Source: Agelas oroides (Eukaryota > Porifera > Demospongiae > Agelasida > Agelasidae). Taken from it: DNA of 64,000 bases. Below, piece by piece: positions 9,801 through 36,173 of this stretch; the first letter of the stretch is position 1; the number at the start of each line of letters is the position of its first letter. Under the pieces are notes generated by a model. The model was not told the DNA's origin. It saw only the letters and a program-made list of their open reading frames with translations, and did not search any database. The stretch lies in assembly GCA_949130485.1 (NCBI GenBank), contig OX422198.1, positions 7,041,763-7,105,762 on the forward strand, given 5' to 3'. Both the position numbers and the translations under genes were made by a program.

Positions 9801-10773
9801 ATATCTCTACATGAGTTCCTCCTCCATATCTGGCTGTGTTGTTTCGAAATGCACATGATTCTACTGATGCATTCACAGAGTAGTTAACCTGAGTAATAAC
9901 GACAGAGAGCCCACCTCCAGCTCCCAGAAAGTAGCCTGCATCCCTAGCCACTTCCGAGAAGCGATAATAGAGCTCGTATATAGTTTCTAAGCCACAGTAT
10001 GAGTTCTTCAGAAAGTAGCAGTTCTCAATGGTTAGCCTCGACTGTTCAAGAAGGTTAAAGGAGTTGTACTCAGGGAAGTAGTCGACATAAATGAACAATG
10101 CACCACCACCAATCCTGTCCAATGCTGTGATTGTGAGATCTTGTGCTAAGAAGAAACAGCCCTCAGCAATGTTCTGAGAGAATTCGACTTCATGTAGGCA
10201 AGAGTCTCCTATGGTGTTGATGCCAAGAAGTCCAAGCCCTTTCGTGTTCTTGATGGCACTGTAGTGCATTGAGAAGTCACTACAACCTCCACAAACTAAT
10301 GCTATCCTGGAGCTTTTGCTTAGCTGGAAGAAGAAATTGATATACTGGCCAATAGCATCTCCAAAGGAGGTTAAATTTTCACCAGAAAGTCCACACGCCT
10401 CTATGGTGATGTTCTCAATGGAAAGCCCGCTGATGTTTGAGAATGCAAGCCCGAGGCCTGACGCGCAGGAGACAGTCACCTCTGATCTACTACCGTTACC
10501 AATGAGTGCAATGTTCTGGAGGTCATACACAGGTTTGAACTGTTCGACACAGTGGCACCCAGCTAGCAGAAGAAGTGTTGTGTCCGACAAAATATTACCC
10601 AATGCTTCATCAAGTGTTGTGTTTTGTACTTCGGTAAGACTCACATTTGATGCCCCACACTGTACCTGGGTGCAATTTTTTGCTGCTGGGTGTACGATCA
10701 CCTCTCTCCCCTTACAGCACAGGAGAACACAACAGAGAGTTGCCAGCAGACAACCCAACACTGTACCTCTCAT
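6814..10773 (-). CDS. Beta-helix ectodomain, multi-pass membrane protein, 1319 aa (diverged paralogue)
   Basis: A single coding exon with the same order of parts as the gene at 2209-6192. The N-terminal signal peptide is rich in Leu and Cys (residues 1-22). A beta-helix-like repeat region with many NxT/NxS sites runs to about residue 640. A spacer follows, then a Cys-rich block with CDCDSRLKSASVSCD and CGECVEEYSVVFGSNRC, about nine to ten membrane spans from near residue 890, and an acidic cytosolic tail with SSSSDDSDGS and a conserved ELREPLLDEGS near the end. Protein similarity is clear throughout but much lower than between the other two copies, so this is an older duplicate. The function is probably cell-surface recognition or sensing, which is inferred only. 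Confidence 0.84.
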   Translation of the reverse strand: MRGTVLGCLLATLCCVLLCCKGREVIVHPAAKNCTQVQCGASNVSLTEVQNTTLDEALGNILSDTTLLLLAGCHCVEQFKPVYDLQNIALIGNGSRSEVTVSCASGLGLAFSNISGLSIENITIEACGLSGENLTSFGDAIGQYINFFFQLSKSSRIALVCGGCSDFSMHYSAIKNTKGLGLLGINTIGDSCLHEVEFSQNIAEGCFFLAQDLTITALDRIGGGALFIYVDYFPEYNSFNLLEQSRLTIENCYFLKNSYCGLETIYELYYRFSEVARDAGYFLGAGGGLSVVITQVNYSVNASVESCAFRNNTARYGGGTHVEIFSGVSNSHVLFSDCSFDKNGIDSALLTGGLQFSLTAAAMALFFDFGRPNTTENIISNLQLESNSITVINTNFTDNRAFSAGAVLLESLHFSHTVQNLALFENCRFEGNVAVYGAAFFAVEAKPSLTQSGLTITLKDTYVTNNTVFVQDDTDIQSATDTSSILEAATVNLTIAGTSKFTNNYGTAIRCTGSTLQVRDNLVFSGNVGAFGGALRLTATSLLVVRNHTYIMFHNNTGANVGGAIYADYLASRTTFFYLDCVIYFGALDILCLGDIITNCIDITTMNVTIEFSDNTAPLGSIMYGSTLETCPWGKYLRQKYAPNSTSSLFELLYYNISSPFEFGTPPDNIKAVTTLASQVRVIELDPDHNVIPGEQFNLSVIGLDRFGRIIPVVLQSKVTGPSATLTNTSSRVGHSGYWFTGTDNSTYTPITIYGRYDQQQINVTLFTATSFAQTEFTVNLLNCSKGFIYEADTCDCDSRLKSASVSCDRSTKLLTVPNGFWIGTAPDGELVVQQCVQDYCKVGEKVVKPNDFDSQCNEGYNRTGILCGECVEEYSVVFGSNRCHKCGSSSLWWILFFALSGIGIILCISFLQLTISEGFLNGVLFYCNIVSLYVPYFTPDSPVTQLFVLIAFLNLDLGIETCFYSGMDSLSRAWLHFLYPLYLYILMISIIILARRSDRIARRFSRSGYSAANLFATLIMMSYTSLLQNCAEVLGFVIVSTLSGKSSVRWAIDPNIEYFKGAHAPLGIISVILLAFFIIPVPFLLMFPACALKLKIVKRLMPIYDAFWAPFKPHFRFWIGFRLLLRFVPFCFAYFLSYPLNVLLLGIFLVILLFVQVMAWPFKGTAQNAFDIMFICNILIMCLGALFFAIYTNSFQHYAAESFRIERWQYIYIGITASVGYIGFILILIWHLMLRFPALKSTSMNLLQNLKLGFSNRSLRIAFQKPANYGATRMYEPLSSSSDDSDGSTEEVRRPVNYSELREPLLDEGSLDLTPRTA

Positions 10774-11481
10774 GCCCTCAGCCTTGCAGATACCAACGAG
10801 TTAAGATATATGGTGCTGTATAAACACAGAAAATATAATTTTACGGTACATTTTATACAAGACCAGCCACGCCCCCAACTCACAGCGCTTGTAGATCGAC
10901 TCCAGCTAGCCACTACCAGCTGTATAAGCACGCTCCATTCGTTCCGCAAATGTCACAGTCGCATCAAGTGTTCTCGATAACCAACCCACCTAAAAGTCAC
11001 GACGTCGGCCGGATGCCAAGTATACTCCCCCCATTTAATTAAGGTCACGAGACTAAGGCATACTGGCATAGCTTGTGCGGGGGGGGGGAGGAGGAAAGCC
11101 TGGGAATGAGGCCATTCTTTAGCAAACAGTCTCATTCCCAGACCTGCACTGCATCATTCCAGTATGAAACACATGGTGACAACCCGGCTGTCCTTACCTT
11201 AGCTTGGTTCCTGACACCAAGAACCAGGCTAGCCATTCCTGCATACTGAAAGCAATCAAAAGCTGGACTGTGGTGAAGGCCTGGGAACGAGGCCACATGG
11301 TGATATCATGCAATACCAAATACACACACACACACAGCTGCTTGGTATATAAGGTTGATACCATCAAAGGGTGTTACTTTTAAACATTACTTTTGCAAAA
11401 CCCAAACAGTCTTTTATCAACAAAATTAATGTTCAAATCAGCAGTTCCTAGTATTAATCAAAAGTTCTTATCAGCATGGTT
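10774..11481. other. Intergenic with decayed fold-back repeats
   Basis: This lies upstream of the 1319-aa gene and downstream of the receptor gene that ends at 11482. It holds imperfect inverted GCCTGGGAATGAGGCC / GTCTCATTCCCAGACC segments near 11096-11150, a short hairpin around TAGCTTGGTTCCTG...AACCAGGCTAG at about 11202-11234, and half of another such repeat near 11278-11294. These appear to be eroded relatives of the TAGYCTCG family. No gene was seen. Confidence 0.45.
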
Positions 11482-14400
11482 TCAGATGGGCTCATACTGT
11501 GTCATGTCCACCTTAGTACCATCAATGGTGTGATCTTCCGTATCATCTGGTTCCACTTCAGCAGTAATCTCGGAACCAATCAGATCCAGCATGTCCTCCT
11601 CGTTAGAAGCAACGTACAAGGGGTTGTCAAAGGAGACACCTTCTGAGGATCTGTCAGGCTTGTTGGGTTGGTCAGGCTTCAAGTCATCTCCTGGGTCCAA
11701 TAGATCATCCTTGGTGTATGACCCTTGTTTGCGCCTCCTGTATCTGTGGACATGTAATTAAAGCTGGGCGGTATATCGATATATATAGTAAAACCGGTAT
11801 TGGATTGTAAACCGGTTCCTGTTCAGATTCACGATTTTTCGGCGGCGCGCGCACATGCACGCAGCGGCGCACAGTCAGCCGGTCAATCACATGGACCAAG
11901 ACCACATGTAGCTAGTTTGAAGAATTGCCACCCGTTTGAGTTTGCAGAGATTAAGCAAGCCAAAAATGTCGAGAAGCCTACAACGAGCAGCAGTTGTGGC
12001 CAAATTACGATCGATGTAGCGCTCGCAAAAGGTGAGAAGTGAGCTCGAAACGGTGGGAGCAGCTGACAGATTCGGTAACCCATAATGCCGACCTTCGAAA
12101 AATACTTGTGGGTTGGCAGCGCCAGCTTGGGGTCAAACCGCTCCAGCATTCAACGAAAGCCAGGTTTATCTACGGAATAAATAGGCATTATGTCCTTCGC
12201 CAAGCAAAATCGAATGCTGGAGCGGTTTGACCCCGGGTACGCGCTGTCGGCCCACGGGCATTTTTCGGAGGTCACCATTCCTTCGCTTTATGCACGCACT
12301 CGAGAAACTGTAACTAGCGATCTCCAGGGTGTGGAATATTTTGCTGCAACTGTGGTCCAGTAATACGTTAGAGCTGTACATGAGCTACACAGTTCATTAT
12401 GTAGCAGCAGACTAGGCGCTCCAGAGACGCTGCGTACAAACGCTTTACCACCTGAAGGTCATTCCTGCTGCGAATTCTGCCAGTGAGCGAGTTTTCAGTT
12501 CCTCTGGTCATATTGTTTCCAAGAAATGCTGCAATATGTTAGTTTTCCTGGCCCAAAATTTGTGATTTATATTTGCACTTTGTTAAACAAACTGTTATCA
12601 CAATATTGTCTGGAAGGGAGGGAATTGGGTCAAAAGTTCACTGTATACCGGTATATCTGCTATTATTAGATTTACAGACACCGGTATGAAAATGATGATA
12701 CCGCCCAACTTTACATGTAATATAGCCATCACACAGCAACTCTAAAACCAATTTTCTCTCACACTTGCTACCTTAATTGCCACACCTATACTAGAAAATG
12801 TAGAACATTGTGGGGGCAAGCCTGAGCAAGCAGCTACTATGCTACATGCACATGATAGGCTAAGCTTCACGTTGAAATGGTGAGCTGAATTGCTAGCGTT
12901 AATGAGTGCCATTTATGCACGACCCTTACCTGAAGCGATCTCAACCTGGCATGTATAATTTGTACGGTCTGCGAACAGCCTGCCGTTGATGGTCGGTCCG
13001 TAGCTGCTGTGACAAACAAGAAGTAAGGTGCTGTGCGTGCTTAAACTTGAGCTGACTCCACTATGGTTGCCAACACTGCACTCTGGCAGTAGCCCAGCAT
13101 TGCCCTTCACCTATTGAGGCTACCTACTAAGTGCACGAGGACGTTCAATTTTCAGGAATTTAAAATTTATGGTATATGGCCACAAGCAAACAAGCACGTA
13201 CATTACAAACACACTTCCGCAATGCAGTCCCGCTAGTATGGGGCTCACTCAGGCTCGTCCCAATTACAGTGTGTGTTTATACTAGACCTTAATCCAGGTC
13301 AGAATCAAGAATAGGGTTTGTAAAAACGCTCTAATCTGATTTGGAAACTGATTTACTTTAGGACGTGAGTAAAATATACAAAGTTATTGGATAAGAAACA
13401 CGTCTTCTAAAGTCACTCACATGATGACCCCCACAAGGATGATGATGACTGCAATGATCAACACCACGAAGACTACCCCAACCCCTGCTGCCACTCCTCC
13501 AACATTACGCTCGCTAGTTGGTATTCGAACGACAGGCACTGGGTGGGGAGACAGTATAGCAATGTTACCATAGTGACTATTGCCATAGTGATTGCTACCA
13601 TAGTGACCATTACCACTTGGTAGTGGTGCAGTCAATAGTAAATCCACACAGCTATCACTGGGCCAGTGAGGGAATGTTTCATCTGCAGGTATACTGTACG
13701 TAGTCACAGGCACGACATGAGTGCACATCACTACTGACTAGTCTACTAAGGGGTCTGGGAAGTGTTGACAGCAAAACATGACGTTTTTGGTTCATGCTTC
13801 GCTTGAGACTCTCTACAAGGCCAAGCAAACTTGATTAGTTTCACTTCACTTCCAGACAGAAAAAGAAGCGGGTGGACATTATTTTCATTATTTCTTAGAA
13901 TGGCTAGAACGGGACATTTCTTTGTCTGCAGTGAACCCAGTTTGAGCTATCACCTGGAAAAAGTCAATCTTGGCTCTGTTTAAACAACTGTCCATGATGA
14001 GCAGCAACACAAACAAATTGAACTGCACAAGGCGTTACGAATAATGAAGCAGTGGGTGGGTGTGGCAGATGTACGCAGCAAGGACAAGAAACTAATAATC
14101 TAGTTATGGCCTAAAGCATGGTGGTGTAGAGTAAAAAGGTTCAATTCTTACCTGTTACAACAATACTCTTTGAGGATGGTCCCACAGTGCAGCTGTAATT
14201 ACCTGCAAGGCCACTTAGCCCCACAGGCGAATCAATGTTGAGCACTGTTCGGTAGGTACTTCTAATACGATCAACTAAGCTCTTGGTCTGGTGGTGATTA
14301 GCACCAGGTATCACAACCCCGTTCCTCCTCCAGGTGACAGTGGTAGCAGGTCCACCAGTGGAGGTACAGGTGAGGGTCTTGGAGCGGTTATTATAGGTTA

Positions 14401-17400
14401 AACTCGTTACACTGGGAGAACCTGTAAGGATAAACCAGTGTCTAAGTGATCATGTGATCAAGCACCTTAGTATAGTACAAGGGTCACTGTAAACAACAGC
14501 CCTCATGGAGCAACATGAGCCCAAAGGGTGAATGCTGTTCCATGCACCTTTTTGTTGGATCTTATCCCTAGCAACCTATTGCCACACCTATTATCACCTC
14601 CACCCCATTCCACTTCCTGTTAATCAACCTCAAAGATTTGGTTAGCCTGGTTCCCAGGCCACCTAGTCTATCGAGCTAGACCAAGCTTCTCTCGCTCGCC
14701 GGAAGTTGGGGGCGGGGTTGAGCGAGAGAAGCTTGGTCTAGCTCGATAGACTACAGGCCACCCAAAGGGAGACAGGGAACTGACTGTTTGCACATGTACA
14801 TAATAACAACAAAAATTGCACATACCCTAAACCAAGAATACAGGAATGGACTCCAGCAGTAATGGCAAGGAGTAATGATAGTAAGTCTTACCTACAAATA
14901 CACTCTTTGAGGATGTTCCCCTGATATTCTCCACAGTGCAGTTGAAATTTCCCACAAGGCCACTCGCCCCCACGGATGAGTCAATGGTGAGCACTGTTTG
15001 GTAAGTACCATTAACAGAATCAACTAAGCTCTTGGTCTGCTGGTGGGTAGCACCAAGGGTTATCACAACTCCGTTCCTCCTCCAGGTGACAGTGGTAGCA
15101 GGTCCACCAGTGGAGGTACAGGTGAGGGTCCTGGACTGGTTATTATAGGTTAAACTTGTCACACTGGGAGAACCTGTATGAATATACAACACAAAGTAGT
15201 GGCTAATAACATGTGATAAACTATTCTAAGGATCACTGTAACATGTTCAGCATACTTACCCTCGTCAGACCCCCCACCCCAAAAGAAAGAGCAGGTACTC
15301 ACTGTTTGCACATGCACGTAAATTTTGGTAACATTGTGCTTAATTATTGGGTTTTTCCAATTTTGAGGGAGTTGAACAGTGTGAGTGTGTGCATGTGTGT
15401 ATCACTCACCAGTGTTTGCTGTGTACACTCCAATGTACAAGTACGCAGTATCATTTGTTACATATGGCAGCTGACAGCGATAGATTCCCACATCTCCTCC
15501 TCTCCTCCGGAACATACTTACCACACTAAGACCTCTGGTTCTGTAGAAATCCCACTCTACATGCGGTTTATCGTCAACATGAAAACTCTGAACTCTAGTG
15601 CCATTGGGGTAGTACCAGTTCCCAAAGGCTTCCTTTCCATTTTCCCTTATAAACGCCTTTATGCAACAGTCAGTATCGTTAGTTACACAAAGCAGGGCAC
15701 TGTCACTCAGACCCATGTCCTCCAGGGCCACAAGACTATTGTTCTGGTACGCTGTACCTCTGAGCGAGAACATGGGCTTGTCTCCAGCTGACAAGAAAGA
15801 GATACCAGTGTCATAAAGGTATGTTTGATGTGAACAAGAGGGAAGTGAAACCACTGCTTATGTTGCCTTACAGCTGTGTAACAATATTTGACAGTTCCTT
15901 CTCCCTCTCCTCTGGGAGCGACTATGCACTGAACACAGTGGGAGCAAGCTTAGCCCCAGCTAGTCTCACAAGCCAGACCCACTTCTGCAAAAACAGAGGG
16001 GTCTGGTGAACTGTGTATAACAAGCTGTGTCCCACTGAACGGTTTCTTCACTAGTGGAAAAGATGTCCTGCTCTTTGTTGTTGTTTCAAGACTGTTATTT
16101 GCACTCAATCTAATGTGTCGTGTGAAAAATAATGCAACGTGATTGGACCACACTATACAATGTGATGGGGCACAGCTTGTATACACAGTTCACCACACCC
16201 TTCCTTCTTTGCTTGTGTGAGTCCAGCTTGTGAGACAAAGCCACAACAAAATACAATTTCCACAGAGAAAGTGTGATACTTCTTGCCACTTACCAATACA
16301 ACCGTCTTCTCCATTTCCGATGAAACCTGGATCACAGGGACATTCAATAATGCCATCACTTCTGTGCACACACATAGAATTCGGACCACAGCGATGGAGA
16401 CTAGGGTCACATGAATCTGGTGAAGATACAGAAATATCAGGGCAATTTGGATGCATGTATACAGTAGCTAGAAAACAACATTCTAAAAAGAAACTCTGAA
16501 ACTTACCAGTACACTGTGATCCATTTCTCTCAAAACCTGGCTTACAAACACAACAATACCCGACACTATTGGGGACACAGGTAGCGTTCGGATGACAGTC
16601 ATCAATACCTCGAGCACATGCATCTGGTGAAATACAGAATGTTTATAATATCAACAATTTCAGCTTATTTTGGAGTTAGGCCTGGCGATAAATAATGTCC
16701 TGTTTAGTAGATCTGAGTTTGATGAATGGAGTAAATTTACACACACCAACTGACCTCTGCACCCAGCCTGTGATGGACAGGGGCACAGTGAGGAATTTCT
16801 CATACAGTCTTTGTTGATAGTGACGTCCAGCCTGAACTCAGATCTGGGGTCTAGGTAGGGTTCAAAGTCAAAAATGATACAGCTCTAAATATTCCTATGT
16901 GATAGTTTCTAATTACTACACACTGATGACATCACAGTGATGTAATGTGCAAAATGAAACCCACCTGTCAGGTTACTCAGTGACTGCAGCTGCACTCCTC
17001 TAACTGTGAGGGAGGACACAGTGATACTGCGGTTTGAGGTCACAAAAGAGTAGGCAGAATCCTGCATGAGTAAAAACAAATAAGCTGAGGCAGGATATTA
17101 CGTCTTGAGAAGAAGTCAAGAGATTGTGAAGTTGTTTGATGGATGTAGTGAGGCCTGGTGGTTGTATCTCAGTGGTCAGACCATGACAACTCAAACCAGA
17201 GGTTCTACATTCAATTCATAACGTTATTGCCAGTCATTTTCCTCATAACATAGACTTATTCACAATCTCATTACAAGCTTCTTTACACTCCAACAATAGC
17301 ACATTATACCATGAAATGCATACCGGTTTGAAGATGGCAGTATTTGTTCCAAAAGGAGGATGAAATGCAGGTCTGTTGTTGCTCCTGACCCAGTTCTCAG

Positions 17401-20381
17401 CACACTCCCAGTCATGGCGACGTGACGCCCCAATAAACTCATTCTAGTAGGAGAACAGAACAGTCACCATAGCCTGGTTCCCAGGCCTCCCCTAGCTCCA
17501 GTTTTGATCGCTTGCGGTATACAGTTTTTGATCATACTGCGAATAATCAAAAACTGGAATCTGGGACTTACAGAACAAGACTATTATCATCCCTCATTAC
17601 ATCCTTGTTTACAGTACACAAAAATACATCCTTTTGATTGCTTACAGTACACAAAAACACCTGCCCTGTGCTTGCATGCATGTGCATTCAACCTGAAATA
17701 CATCTAGCCTCGTTCCCAGTCCTCCACCACAGCTATCGTCGCTTGCAGTACGAATAACGCGCAGGAGGCCTGGTAAAAATAATCACGTGATGTATGCCAC
17801 TGACGTAATAACATAACTTTAATATTTTTCGCTACGTCACGAGGTAACTGCACAAAGCCGACTTGGACGGACTGGAGCTCGTGCGGGACGTTTATCCAAC
17901 GAATTTCATGTTTAGACGAAGACGATAAGAACAGAACGTGAGGAAAAGGACGCTCGAATGGAAACAAGAGTGAAAGTTGACGGTTGCAGAGCGCTAGAAG
18001 CTGTATGACGAACCTGGAGCGCGACCAGCTGTTGCTAATGGTTCCAGAGGTTGGTTTTGAAGTCGCTATAACACTAGCTTGCTCTTCGTTCTTCGCGCTT
18101 TACATATTTATTTCTTTCCATACGCTATCGATCGATATCGTGGCTACTGCTGCATAATAATTCCAGTCTCGTTCCCAAGACATCATTCGCCTGGGTACGA
18201 GGCTACAAAATTTACTAACTAGCATGTGTGACGTAGACAGTGGCATACATCACGTGATAATTTATACCAGGCCTCCTGCGCGTTATTCGTACTGCAAGCG
18301 ACGATAGCTGTGGTGGAGGACTGGGAACGAGGCTAAAATACATCCTGTTCAGTGGTAGGACTATATCAAGCGATGTGGTTAATTGAGTGTGTGCATGTAA
18401 CAGGCACTAGTGTAGGACCGGTTTTAATTGCGATGGTCTAATATGTGAGTTTTAGTTCAGTTCGCAAAAATTGGAACGCAAAAATTAACTGACGTAATCA
18501 ATGAGCACACGGGGGTATACCGCGTACCGGTGCGCGAGCACGTGGCTAGCGTTAGTATTGCGAACAGTGTGCCACATGAACGTGGGCCCATACGAAAGTT
18601 AACCTGCCGTCACAAGCTTTCGTCGATACTTGAAGCCAGTGAACAAGCTTTCGGTACGTGGCCGACAACAACGCCACATGTTTGAACTGCAACTGCCCTT
18701 GGATCATTGGCATTGTCTTATTGGATATCTACAGGTAGTTTTTCTCCCACCAGAGGGGTCCATACTCGTTTGCAAATATGATGGCCACGAACAACACTCT
18801 CTAGGCAGTACATCTCGGGCACGATGACTCGACTTCCCATCTTCTCTAGCTCCCTGTGCTGTCACATGTCGCGTACTGAATTATTCTATTAGTAGCCTAC
18901 CCCAATTGGCACCGGACGCAATAATTAAATATGCAATTGGCTTGAAAAGTACAGAACGCAAACATTAAATGCCGCAATTAAAACCGGTCCTACGGTAGAC
19001 ACTACCTGAGACACAAGGCTTTCTACCTTCTGTTCAAGACACACACAGAGGGGTGAGAGACTGGTGGTTGCCTGATGGTTATATCTCAGAGGGGTGAGAG
19101 AATGCACTGTTGTGACTTTGGTCTAATAGCCCTAACCCTCACCTCTGCGTATGTTAGCAAATGTCTTAAAAGCTGTCATGTGTCTCGAGGTATGTAAACT
19201 CATCTTCAAATCTCAGACTGGTGTATCTATCTACTGTTCAGGTGCCATCACACACATGACCCCCATACCTTCCCTCTGGTTCTGGACTGGAGGTGTGGGA
19301 ATGAGACTATGTTGTCAAAGGGCACATGCTATTGTGGCTAGCAACCAGACAAGTGCCACCCACCAGCCAGACAATTTGGCTCTTACTACCCACCATACAT
19401 AAACATCTGCTGTTGACAGTTGTAATGGTAGTACAGGTGGTTGGAGCACATGGTATACAGAACGTTGTTTCATGCTCTGAAAGCCCCCTGTAATAAGAAA
19501 TGGCTATCGCAATCTACTTGTACCTGAACATCCACAGCCATAGGTGGGGAGCTTTCTACTGCAGTGAGTAAACAGATGAACAGTGCAATGGTGCAGTACC
19601 ACTCAAAAGTGTGGGGAAGATGAACTATAATATATTAGCATCACATATGCACAACTAGGCATACCAGCACATGAGGACTGTTCGGAGAAGCGGATGGTCA
19701 CTGAAGGCTTCAAGATGATTTTTCCATTGATGGGCAGCAGAATGCGTCTCACGGTCACATTGTTTTTGACATAGATCACGGAGTTTGGAGGCGTCTGCAA
19801 GTGAGAGACAGAATACTGAATTACTGCTAACGGTTCAATTGGTGAGAGTTGTTTGTTCAGCGTTTATAAGAATTTTTAAACGCCCTCGTAGCATGGATAG
19901 TAGAGTGTATGTAGTATGATGTTTGTGTCCCACTACTCTATTATGTATGTTTGTAGCAAGTACAGTGCAGTCTTGTCCTTGGTTATCACTGTGGCAGTTT
20001 TCAGTGAGTATTTCAGGTGCAACAAAAGATAATGAGAAAATATAGGTGACTATATGGTCACAGGTTCAAAAACAATACTTGTGTTTTTCTGAGGGAAAAA
20101 AAAAGGTTTTACAATTGATGTCTTATTTCGTATCCTTTGCACGTGTAAAAATCTATACAAGCAAATTGCGACTAGACCAGAGGACTTTTATGCACAAGTA
20201 CATGTACATAGGGTGTGTCGCAACTTACGGCAGCAAAGCTGGCATTCTGCCCGCCGCAGGGCACCCTTCCCAGGCTCCAGTTGTTGGGTTCGTCCCAGTT
20301 GCTGTTGTGGAGCCAAAAGTATTCATCGCACACCGCCAGCTGAAGCAACAGCGTCACCACCGCAAACCCAAGGCGCTTCAT
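11482..20381 (-). CDS. Amnionless-like receptor with EGF-like and Ig-like domains, one TM, FxNPxY tail
   Basis: Thirteen exons join in phase to 772 aa: 20229-20381, 19665-19794, 19459-19487, 17324-17443, 16965-17061, 16755-16850, 16507-16623, 16294-16416, 15410-15787, 14892-15173, 14152-14421, 13421-13682, 11482-11743. Residues 1-18 are a signal peptide. The next five to six exons resemble the amnionless ectodomain: two repeats with a W(x4-5)NW pattern ([10 protein letters not shown] and HDWECAENW), each followed by beta strands, then a CPCPSQAGC end. Two EGF-like exons follow, then a Cys-rich V-like Ig exon and two near-duplicate Ig exons, all phase 1-1. The membrane span ends at a YRRRK stop-transfer, and the tail holds SFDNPLY, an FxNPxY endocytic signal. 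In vertebrates amnionless anchors cubilin and uses FxNPxF. The 29-base third exon is the least certain. A start at 20423 is possible, but 20381 gives the better signal peptide. Confidence 0.68.
11759..12713 (+). mobile_element. hAT-type transposon derivative, 955 bp
   Basis: Inverted ends are TAAAGCTGGGCGGTAT and ATACCGCCCAACTTTA-like, flanked by the 8-bp duplication CATGTAAT at 11751-11758 and 12714-12721. An 8-bp duplication and GCTGGGCG ends fit the hAT superfamily. Near 12456-12560 the plus strand still reads [16 protein letters not shown] and NMLVFLAQN, the pattern of the hAT C-terminal dimerisation domain, so this is an internally deleted copy of an autonomous element. It sits in the last intron of the amnionless-like receptor gene. 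A second fold-back element is nested inside it. Confidence 0.75.
12083..12281. mobile_element. Fold-back element nested in the hAT copy
   Basis: Arms of about 65 bases pair imperfectly. Both contain GGGGTCAAACCGCTCCAGC (inverted on the right) and end in a CTTCGAAAAAT / ATTTTTCGGAGGTC pair. No target duplication could be assigned. Confidence 0.5.
14664..14753. mobile_element. TAGYCTCG-like fold-back element, 90 bp, inserted in another repeat
   Basis: It starts TAGTCTATCGAGCTAGACC and ends with the exact inverse, with 34-base arms around a short loop. A perfect 9-bp duplication, CAGGCCACC, lies at 14655-14663 and 14754-14762. The insertion point lies within the GTTCCCAGGCC core of an older family member beginning at 14644. 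It sits in an intron between two Ig exons. Confidence 0.85.
17705..18335. mobile_element. TAGYCTCG-family element, 631 bp with about 120-bp inverted ends
   Basis: It starts TAGCCTCGTTCCCAGTCC and ends GGACTGGGAACGAGGCTA. The arms extend inward through the CTATCGTCGCTTGCAGTACG and ATCACGTGATGTATGCCACT stretches. A perfect 9-bp duplication, AAATACATC, lies at 17696-17704 and 18336-18344. The interior has an 87-codon open frame on the minus strand with no recognised domain. It lies in an intron of the amnionless-like receptor gene and is one of the longest family members here. Confidence 0.88.
18412..18993. mobile_element. MITE with ACCGGTTTTAATTGCG inverted ends
   Basis: GGACCGGTTTTAATTGCG at the left is exactly inverted at the right (CGCAATTAAAACCGGTCC), with TA on each outer side. 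This gives a 578-580 bp element compatible with Tc1/mariner-type TA duplication. No coding remnant was recognised. It is in an intron of the amnionless-like receptor gene. Confidence 0.6.
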
Positions 20382-20660
20382 TCTAGACGTCACTCTGAAA
20401 AGTAGACAGACTGTAGAGCGCACTGCAAAATAATTTCACACCGCGCGGACTGCGACAGCGGTTTGTCCTTCAAGCCTCGTTCCCAGGCCATTTCATTTTT
20501 GGGGACGGCCCGGGAACGGGGCTATGTTTGCGGTGCATTGGGCCATGGGAGGGGAAAAAAATCATTTAAAAATATTACACTCACTAAAAAATAGAAATCA
20601 ATTTTTAGGTTACAAATTTTTTTTATTAAAATGTGAAACAAAACAAAATCAAAATTTAAG
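20382..20660. other. Spacer between LRRK1-like gene end and receptor gene start
   Basis: The LRRK1-like gene ends at 20661 and the receptor gene starts at 20381, both on the minus strand. The spacer contains an AATAAA (minus strand, 20622-20627) 34 bases after the LRRK1-like stop, and a decayed fold-back repeat (AAGCCTCGTTCCCAGGCC ... CGGGAACGGGGCTA) near 20472-20524. The receptor promoter must therefore be very short or lie in this repeat. Confidence 0.5.
20622..20627 (-). terminator. Polyadenylation signal of the LRRK1-like gene
   Basis: AATAAA on the minus strand lies 34 bases downstream of the stop codon at 20661. Confidence 0.55.

Positions 20661-36173
<15,513 letters not shown>

Noticed and set aside
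12932..13010. Candidate exon ([25 protein letters not shown]) in the last receptor intron
   Set aside because: It has plausible splice sites, but its phase does not lead into the last exon in frame. The membrane exon joins 11482-11743 directly as ...VIIYRRRK. It may be an orphan Ig piece.
15959..16236. Possible further fold-back element starting TAGTCTCACAAGCCAGACCC
   Set aside because: The right end (AGTCCAGCTTGTGAGACA) pairs only partly and no flanking duplication was found.
17704..17967. 87-codon minus-strand frame
   Set aside because: It begins in the inverted end of a mobile element. No recognised domain, although an element-borne protein remnant cannot be excluded.
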